A DNA stretch of 64,000 nucleotides from Lithobates sylvaticus. Taxonomy: Eukaryota > Chordata > Amphibia > Anura > Ranidae. Positions within the stretch are counted from its first letter, which is position 1, and every line of letters starts with the position of its first letter. Below, piece by piece: positions 56,910-64,000 of the stretch. Made by a program: the position numbers and the translations under genes. The notes under the pieces were generated by a model that was not told the DNA's origin, made no database searches, and saw nothing but the letters and a program-made list of their open reading frames with translations. The stretch covers positions 366,959,012 to 367,023,011 of the forward strand of contig CM053028.1 in the NCBI GenBank assembly GCA_028564925.1, written 5' to 3'.

Positions 56910-57060
56910 TATCTCTATCAGGGATGATGGTCCATGTCCTTATAACCATACCCCCTCACCCCTATGAAACTATTATGATGATGTAATGCACTAGTGACAG
57001 TATGTAAAAAAAGAATAAATTGTAAAATATAAAAATATGGAATTTCTTCTTTTACAAAGC

Positions 57061-58927
57061 AAAAATGTAGCAGAACATTTTTTGGCCTAAATTTATGAAG
57101 AAAGATTTTTTTAGGGAGGGAGGGAGACATAATGGAGTAGCAGAGTGTGCCAGCAGGGAACTTCCAAAACAGAGGTAAAGGACCACTCTGTGCAATATAG
57201 TTGCACAGAGCAGGTAAGTATAACCTCTTTTTTATTTAAATAAAAAAAGTTTGACTTTAGTAGCACTTTAAATATCACTTTTAGGCAGACTAATGCTTTA
57301 AATAAATTGTATTTATTTTCTCTTATTCTAAGTACCAATACAACATTTTTTTTTTTTAGGTTAAGACAACATTTTAACTAACCAGCTGTTATTTCAAATA
57401 ATATTTGTCCATTGCTTTACAAACATCAAAATAGAATTTATGTATTATATTTGGTAAAAACATCACTACAGAAACTAAAAGTTTAACATATAATGTAAAA
57501 ATAAAAAAAATAGTTTTACTTTAACTGCTTTTTAAAACAATAAAAATATAACACAGAAGCATTAATTATGATCTCCCTTCCCATGGCATATGTGTCCAAG
57601 ATTGCTGCTGGTGCATATGCTAGTGATATCAAGCAGGCAGTAACTTAAATATACATATTCACAATTTAAAAAGCCTAGCTACACTGAAATTAACAAAGCC
57701 CACAGCTGATATTGCAATCAATTAATGCAAATCTCTCCCTAAAATAAAAAACAAAAGAAAAAAATATTATTATTATTAACCTGCACAGAAGATAGCTAGA
57801 TCCTTTAGATCTACCAAAAACAATAAAAAAGGTAAATGCACTACTGAATAATTGAATAGATCATTCAGGTATATTTGTCTGCATATTACATAGTTTTGGA
57901 AAATTAAAATGGGATTGCACAATGATTATACAGTCAGATTGTAGTATGCATGGCCATCCTAAGTAGTGTTAATGCTATTCTGCACAATATTTCAAACAAT
58001 AAAAAGAAAGAGCCTGAAAGATTGATTTGGATTTATTTATGCTTTAATTTTGATATTCATATTCTTTATTTTATTTTTATTATTATATTCTTAATTAGTA
58101 ATGCCTTCTCCTGGGAAACATTGAAAATTAACTCTTTACATATTTATTGTTAGTTGATCAGCCATAGTACGCTACATCCTTTTTTACATGGGTGTATTTG
58201 CAACGTATGAAGGTGTGCATGGAGGTATATGCAAAGAAGCAAGCAAACATTATTTAACTAGAATAGAATGGTATTCACTGGCTACTCCCATGGGTAGCTT
58301 GAATCGTTCGTTTGTGCAGGGACATAGCATTGGCCTGTAATATAGGTTCTCTTACATTGAAAGGAAACTTGGTAAAATAACTTTTTTTCACTTTACTTTT
58401 TCTGCTGTACTGGTAAGTGTTTATTTTTTATTCCCCCCCCCCCCCCCCAGTGCCTGTGTTGCAGTGCACATACACAACTGTAAACTTTATAGAGATGAAT
58501 GGGAGAGCCAAGCTTCTGAATAACGCAGGCAATCCAAACTAAACACCACCTGGCAGTGTATATGTTGCAACAATGCAGTGTGCATCCCAACACACAGTAC
58601 AGTAGGTACTGACAGATCCACACTGCAGCACACCACTATGCACATACAGTGCATTGTGGTGCCCTGTATAAAAAAGGACGCAGCCACTTTCCATCACATT
58701 CTAATTTATTTAGTTGCCTTAGAGCGATGCAGGTGAAATAACACAGTCAGTTGTGAAGTGGACGTACCCTATTTATTATCCATGTATTAATCTATAGTGT
58801 TACCTGAAGTAATCTTTGCGTATGTGTTTTTTTTATTATATGCTTACTCTATATTGTCCAGCTGTAAAATGCTTACAATTGAGTGTGATATTGAAAATGC
58901 TGTGATGCATGACAAATAAGATATATA
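57061..58927. other. AT-rich unassigned DNA
   Basis: No gene. 57190-57240 (GCACAGAGCAGGTAAGTATAAC) resembles 40380-40410. A C run lies at about 58432-58448, and the part at 58440-58700 looks like a dispersed repeat. Confidence 0.45.
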
Positions 58928-60548
58928 CAGAATTTATGATTTCTTGGCCATTTTTCAGAGAATATGAATGATAACACAAAAACTTTTCTTTCACTCATGG
59001 TTAGTGTTTGGCTGAAGCCATTTATTATCAATCAACCGTGTTTACTCTTTTTAAATCATAATCATAGAAACTACCCAAATGACCCTGATTAAAAGTTTGC
59101 ATACCCCAGTTCTTAATACTGTGTATTGCTCCCTTTTACATCAATGACAGCTTGAAGTAGCTTGAAGTATTTTTTGGTATTTGTGGATGAGGCTCTTTAT
59201 CTGTTCAGATGGTAAAGCTGCCCATTCCTCTTGGCAAAAAGCCTCCAGTTCCTGCAAATTCTTGGGCTGTCTTGCATAAACTGCACATTTGAGATCTCCC
59301 CAGAGTGGCTCAATGATATTGAGGTCAGGAGACTGAGATGGCCACTCCAGAACCTTCCCTTTATTATGCTGTAGCCAATGACTGGTCGACTTGGCCTTGT
59401 GTTTTGGATCATTGTCATGTTGGAATGTCCAAGTACATCCCGTGCGCAGCTTCCTGGCTGATGAATGCAAATGTTCCTCCAGCATTTTTTGATAACATAC
59501 TGCATTTATCTTGCCATCAATTTTGACCAAATTTCCTGTGCCTTTGTAGCTCACACATCCCCAAAACATCAGCGATCCACCTCCGTGTTTCACAGTAGGA
59601 ATGGTGTACCTTTCATCATAGGCCTTGTTGACTCCTCTCCAAATGTAGTGTTTACGGTTGTAGCCAAAAAGCTAAATTTTGGTCTCATCACTCCAAATGA
59701 CTTTGTGCCAGAAGGTTTGAGGCTTGTCTCTGTGCTGTTTGGCATATTCTAAGTGGGATACTTTGTGGCATTTGCGTAGTAATGGCTTTCTTCTGGCGAC
59801 TCGACCATGCAGCCCATCTTTTTTCAAGAGCCTCCTTATTGTTCATCTTGAAACAACCACACCACATGTTTTCAGAGAGTCCTATATTTCAACTGAAGTT
59901 ATTTATGAGTTTTTCTTTGCATCCCGGACAATTTTCCTGGCAGTTGTGGCTAAAATTTTAGTTAGTCTACCTGGCTGTGGTTTGGTTTCAACAGAACCCC
60001 TCGTTTTCCACTTCTTCATTAGAGTTTGAACACTGCTGATTGGCATTCTCAATTCCTTGGATATCTTTTTATATCCCTTTCCTGTTTTATACAGTTCAAC
60101 TACCTTCTCACGCAGATCCTTTGACAACTCTTTTGCTTTCCTCATGACTCAGAATCCAGAAACGTCAGTGTAGCACTGGATGAAAGATTCATGGTTCTGT
60201 CAGGAGTCCAGAAACGCATTGGCCTTTTATACACACACATTAATTACAAGCAAACAGATCACAGGTGAGGATGGTTACCTTTAATAGCCATTCAAACCCC
60301 GTTGTATCAACTTGTGTGCATGTTATCAGGCCAAAATCCCCTGGGTATCTAAACTTTTGATCAGAGTCAATTGGGTAGTTTCTGTTGCCATTAAGGTTTA
60401 GTAAAATCAGTTGATTGATAATAAATTGCTTCAGCCAAATGGCTTTCATGAGTGAAAGAAATGTTTTTGCGTTATCATTCATATTCTCTGAAAAATGGCC
60501 AAGAAATCATAAATTCTGCCAGGGTATGTAAACTTATGAGCACAACTG
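58928..60548 (-). mobile_element. Near-complete Tc1-type transposon
   Basis: Long inverted repeats of about 200 bases flank a transposase on the minus strand. The right end CAGTTGTGCTCATAAG (complement) abuts TA. The left end begins TA-CAGAATTTATG, missing the outermost 31 bases. Inner repeats of AAAAGTTTGCATACCCC type lie at about 59087-59105 and at the matching place on the right, giving the IR/DR layout of Tc1 relatives. Confidence 0.93.
59141..60145 (-). pseudogene. Tc1-type transposase, DD34E, with in-frame stops
   Basis: About 334 codons in one frame from the ATG at 60143-60145. The N-terminus MRKAKELSKDLREKVVELYK opens a paired-like helix-turn-helix (GYKKISKELRMPISSVQTLM). A GRPR-like GRLTK follows, then IWSDETK (first catalytic Asp), the Gly-rich MKHGGGSLMFWGC region (from 59593), FQHDNDPKH (second Asp) and SPDLNIIEPLW (Glu). 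Thirty-four residues lie between the second Asp and the Glu, so the triad is complete. The length is right for Tc1 (~340). Four stop codons interrupt the frame between 59640 and 59905, with no frameshift seen, so the copy is inactive but fairly young. Confidence 0.92.
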
Positions 60549-60672
60549 TATATATACATAAAAGAAAGTCTTCATAATTATGTGTGCAGTTGGTTATTTG
60601 GTATTGGTCACATCATGCAAACAATTGCTTTAGCGTAGAGGTGGGAATAGAGAATTGTTACTCTTCCGCCAA

Positions 60673-61216
60673 CAGTGGTGGCTGGTGGTAATTTTTTTTT
60701 TGGGGGGGGCGTAAAAAAACAGTAACACCCCCGGTCCGTCGGGTGGGTATTGTGCACTTACCCAATCTATAGTGGGCAGTGCTTCTCCCGGGCTTCACAG
60801 GTGGCTTCCCGTGCTCAGCGGTGGCTTTCCCATCCCTGCTCTCCACGCGGCAGCCAATTGGGACTCTTCTCTTTTCGGCCAATCGGAAAATGGGTCTCCG
60901 ACCTGCTTCTGATTGGCCAGATTGAGAATCAGTGTTTCAATAGCGAATATTCATTCGCTGTTGTAACACCTGGGTGGGCTCCTGGCGCAATGCTCTGTGC
61001 CATGAGCCCACCCACCCTATTTTGAAGCCTTTGGCTCTAATCAGGTGCTTAAATAAAACACCCCGCCGCTGTAATTAATGCGCACTTTTCCTGAAAGGGG
61101 CTGGACGCATAATTAGGGGGTGGTGGTGTTCTGTCAAAATAGCAGCCTTGGATAGCGCATTGAGGTGGAGGCTGTGGATAGAGGAGGTGGCATCCAAGCG
61201 CCCCTATTGGCCACTG
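60673..61216. mobile_element. hAT MITE, CAGTGGTGGCTGG ends
   Basis: Starts CAGTGGTGGCTGG and ends GGCCACTG, with 8-bp flanks TCCGCCAA and TCTCCCAA (two differences). The interior matches the nested copy at 30392-30764 (CCAATTGGG, GATTGGCC, CTGGGTGGGCTC). Confidence 0.85.
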
Positions 61217-62466
61217 TCTCCCAAACAGAATGATAAATGAAATCTTCTGAACACTCATTATTGCTTATTTGTTGCTAATACCTATTTGTTAATGTTACTA
61301 TTACTAAGGTTGTGGTTGTAGTAATTAACAAGTTATTAACATTAGGCTAGGCTTTGTCTTCTATTCATCAGTCCTTTCCTAACCATAAAATTGTGTTTGT
61401 ATTGTGTCCACATTAAGACATTTTGATCAGTTCAGTTACATTAAAAATCAGGCCTAATAAAAAGACCACTCTGCTTATCTTTTAACATAATGAACTGGAG
61501 AATAATGGAACGTTGCCAATGCTCCTAAACACTTGTCAGTTAAAGCCTCTCAGGAAGTTCACATTAATGTTTGGGTTGTAAACAATGTCTATTTTAAGCC
61601 TAGGGTATAAGGCAGTTTATGGGTTCAAGAACCTGTGTGAAAGGCTGAAAAAATGTATTTGACTATGCATAGCCCCCATATGCAGAGACAGCTTGACACT
61701 CACTCTCTTCAGAATTCCTCCAGTTCTGTTACAAAGGAGCTAGGTGATCCGAACACCATTAACTTGATCTAGGTTGTATCAGAATGGTAATCATGACAAA
61801 AATTAAGGATCCGTCATTGTTAGAAGCCTGGAAAACGGCAACTTTTTGTCTGAACCTCAAGGTTGTCTGAGGAGCCTTGTAAATGTCACTACAATATAAT
61901 GGAACAGTAAGACAATGAAACAAGAAGGTTATTTCTATACAATATAATACAATACTAGAAAAATATTTTTTAAGCTTTAGTGCTAGCCTCATAAAAAAAG
62001 GCAGATTTTTTTTTTTTTTTTTAATTATGGTCAGTACCAGAATAACAACAAATGGAACCTCAACAAATTGATATTATATTATTGCCCTGAATTATTTTGT
62101 ATCATTGGTATTATAATGTTCCTTATGTAATACAAACACATTTTTGAACATATACACATTTTTAATTAATTTTTAAAATTTAAACTTTAACTTGAAATTG
62201 TGAAGTCAAATTTCAAAAGAAATGGAGCAGTTATTTCTGCATTGGGTCAACTGATCTTTCTGTTTCTAAGGCTACATTTCAGCAGTGTTATCATTAGTTT
62301 CAATTTACCAAATCTTTTTTTATTATAATCACACATTACAGTTAACTAGGTTCTACATGTAATCCCTGTGGAATTATTATTATTATTTTTTTTTAATTCT
62401 TTGAAAGATGGATCAACCTGCTGCGCCCTAATTTTTTGGTCACTCTAGAGCAAGAGAAAAACATCT
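61217..62466. other. AT-rich unassigned DNA
   Basis: No gene; T runs near 62007-62022 and 62390. No transposon ends recognised. Confidence 0.5.
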
Positions 62467-62469
62467 AAG

Positions 62470-62960
62470 GCCCCTTTCACACACGGACCCGATCGGTCCG
62501 CCTGCCGTTGACACCCACCGGCATCTGATTCAATCCTATTTGCTAAAAACAGACAGATGGGGTCCCCCATCCGTTTGGCAGCTTGGATCAGATGGCAGTT
62601 GCGTGTAAACGGACAGGTGGTCTGTTTACATATAACCGCCCATAGTTGAGAGTTGGCTATGTCTGCTCCGCATATGCGGAGCAGCTATGAACCAGCCATT
62701 TGTCTGCTCAGTGGGGATCAGCGGTCAGATTCCCATAGCAGCTTGCTATGGGGGCACCCAAGCCAATCTGCAGCTCTGTGTATCCATTCAGACACGAAGA
62801 TGCGGCCCGCCCCCGCCCCCTTTCTCTCCTAATTGGCTGACTGACTTTGATTGACAGCAGCCGCGCTGCTGTCTCAGCCAATGGGGAGGGGAGTCCCGAG
62901 CAGCCGAGACAATCCTACAACATCGCGAGATAGAGATGGACTTTTTATCTTAATGCATAG
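62470..62960. mobile_element. Left part of a GGCCCCTTTCACAC MITE
   Basis: TAA then GGCCCCTTTCACACACGG marks a Harbinger-like left end. No matching right end is found. The part from 62790 on is related to 40085-40440 in inverse orientation. Confidence 0.6.
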
Positions 62961-64000
62961 ATTACATTAAGGTAAAAAAAACGTCTGTCTTTATAATCAC
63001 GTTAAAGCTGATTTGAGGCATATGTTGTATATGTAAACCAGTCCAATTTCTAACACAAATTTTTATTTTGCAGTTTAGTAAATAAAGTTAGATAATGTTA
63101 AGTTTTTGAAAGCTTGCTGAACTCTTCCAAAATAAGGCAGGATAAGTACAGGTATTTATTATTACAACATGAATTTGCAAACAGCTAATGAAATTGCATA
63201 CACACACTTGCTGTGGCCAATGTCTTCTAGGCATGCAAAGTATGTTACAAGCATGAGCACTGCGGTACCCTCCATGATGCATAGACTACGGCTTTTTACT
63301 TTCAGTGATTGTTTTTTTTTATATTCACCTCTAGTGATATCAGTGTGCACCTCATGCAAAATTGTTACTGCATTAGATGCCTGCAAAATAACAAAAAAAT
63401 GACAAATAACCCTAAAAACATAAGACAAAAGCCTTTTTTTTATTTTTAGGTATGTTGTCACTGAACTGAAGTATATTTTGACACATGAGCATACACTGCT
63501 TAGCAAAACATATTTGGTAGTAAATTAGCCACATGTACAGAACACTGTCTGATGAGTGCTCTTCACATGCGTATATACCGTGAGGCTGTGGTTGGGTTGT
63601 TGGGCCCGGTTCAGGGATGCAGCTATGCAACATGCCCAGTGTGTCGGCTACTGTTCAGAATGGCCACAGGCTAACTTGAAAGAAAAAGTATGATCAGATC
63701 GAGCATATTGTTACACAATGTATAACAGATTTGCATACAATATGCAACAAATAAACATTGATAATATAACGCTATAAAAAGGTTTCCTACTTTTTCAAAA
63801 ATAACTTTGCTATTTGTTGTTCTCAGATTCATGTACACTCAGAAACCCGAATATGTACTCTATAGCCTTTTTCAATAAGACAAATAATAAATGTTCCCAC
63901 TAACTTTTGTTGCTCTGACTACTGCAGATTGCTGGATACGCTCAATATTTTTGTTTTTGAAAACAATGAAATTGAACTTTAGAGTCACAAAGTAACCATT
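62961..64000. other. Single-copy-looking AT-rich DNA
   Basis: No gene or repeat boundary. Short frames near 63162-63633 on both strands overlap and show no domain. Confidence 0.5.

Larger units (their letters stand above)
53746..56970. mobile_element. Composite insert with 15-bp flanking duplication
   Basis: TATTATGATGATGTA occurs at 53731-53745 and 56971-56985. Just inside, GCAGGAAGGGTCCCCCAATA on the left has its complement at about 56885-56909, so the insert carries inverted ends near, though not exactly at, both borders. It is itself interrupted by a LINE. Class unknown. Confidence 0.6.
53122..57060. mobile_element. TTAA-type element carrying a nested insertion
   Basis: Starts after TTAA (53118-53121) with CCACTTGCCGCC. 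The sequence up to 53745 continues at 56986 (GTAATGCACTAGTGACAG), the two parts being separated by the 3.2-kb insert. The right end is not clear. A C run lies at 53547-53558. Confidence 0.65.

Noticed and set aside
1-64000. tRNA, rRNA or tRNA-derived SINE genes
   Set aside because: No A/B box pairs with a foldable cloverleaf were recognised by eye.

Overview
The window reads as non-coding DNA from a large, transposon-rich vertebrate genome, most likely a frog and probably a ranid. The evidence is the mixture of elements. There are L1-type LINEs with an apurinic endonuclease and a reverse transcriptase, Tc1 elements of the kinds spread through frogs and fish, hAT pieces with 8-bp target duplications, and TTAA-flanked piggyBac-like pieces. 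Many short inverted-repeat elements have ends of the GGCCCnTTTCACAC and CCCCATACACACGG types that I associate with ranid genomes. The species is inference. I found no host gene with a convincing exon chain, no tRNA or rRNA gene and no CRISPR array.

Layout. 1-5.4 kb: the 5' part of a minus-strand L1-type LINE with ORF1 intact and ORF2 open for all 933 codons to the window edge. 5.5-6.7 kb: the C-terminal piece of an older LINE, split by a short inverted-repeat element. 7-11 kb: short inverted-repeat elements and unassigned DNA. 11.4-14.3 kb: a 2.9-kb hAT-type foldback element whose two ~1-kb arms form a giant palindrome. 14.5-16.9 kb: an LTR-like stretch followed by a ~1.7-kb array of 42-bp repeats that ends in a strong cruciform. 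17-19 kb: mostly single-copy-looking DNA. 20-24.5 kb: a deleted Tc1 copy, a hAT MITE, two TTAA elements sharing one TTAA, and a LINE scrap. 26-29.3 kb: a GC-rich tandem repeat and a cluster of TTAA and related elements. 29.4-30 kb: an AT-rich stretch that looks like a regulatory element. 30-38 kb: nested hAT elements, a hAT element rich in TTCG words, a piggyBac-type element, a folded Tc1 remnant and a TTAA element carrying a Harbinger-like insert. 39-50 kb: Harbinger-like, TTAA and hAT pieces among unassigned DNA. 50.2-53.1 kb: the longest repeat-poor stretch. 53.1-57.1 kb: a three-level nest with a 5'-truncated LINE at its core. 58.9-61.2 kb: a nearly full-length Tc1 element and a hAT element. 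The last 3 kb hold little that I can name.

Nothing here works together as a host pathway. The biology is that of transposon families: one LINE looks young and possibly competent, several non-autonomous families depend on transposases not encoded here, and the nesting gives a relative order of insertion. Coding calls are limited to transposon proteins. Two short exon-like stretches are reported only as candidates.
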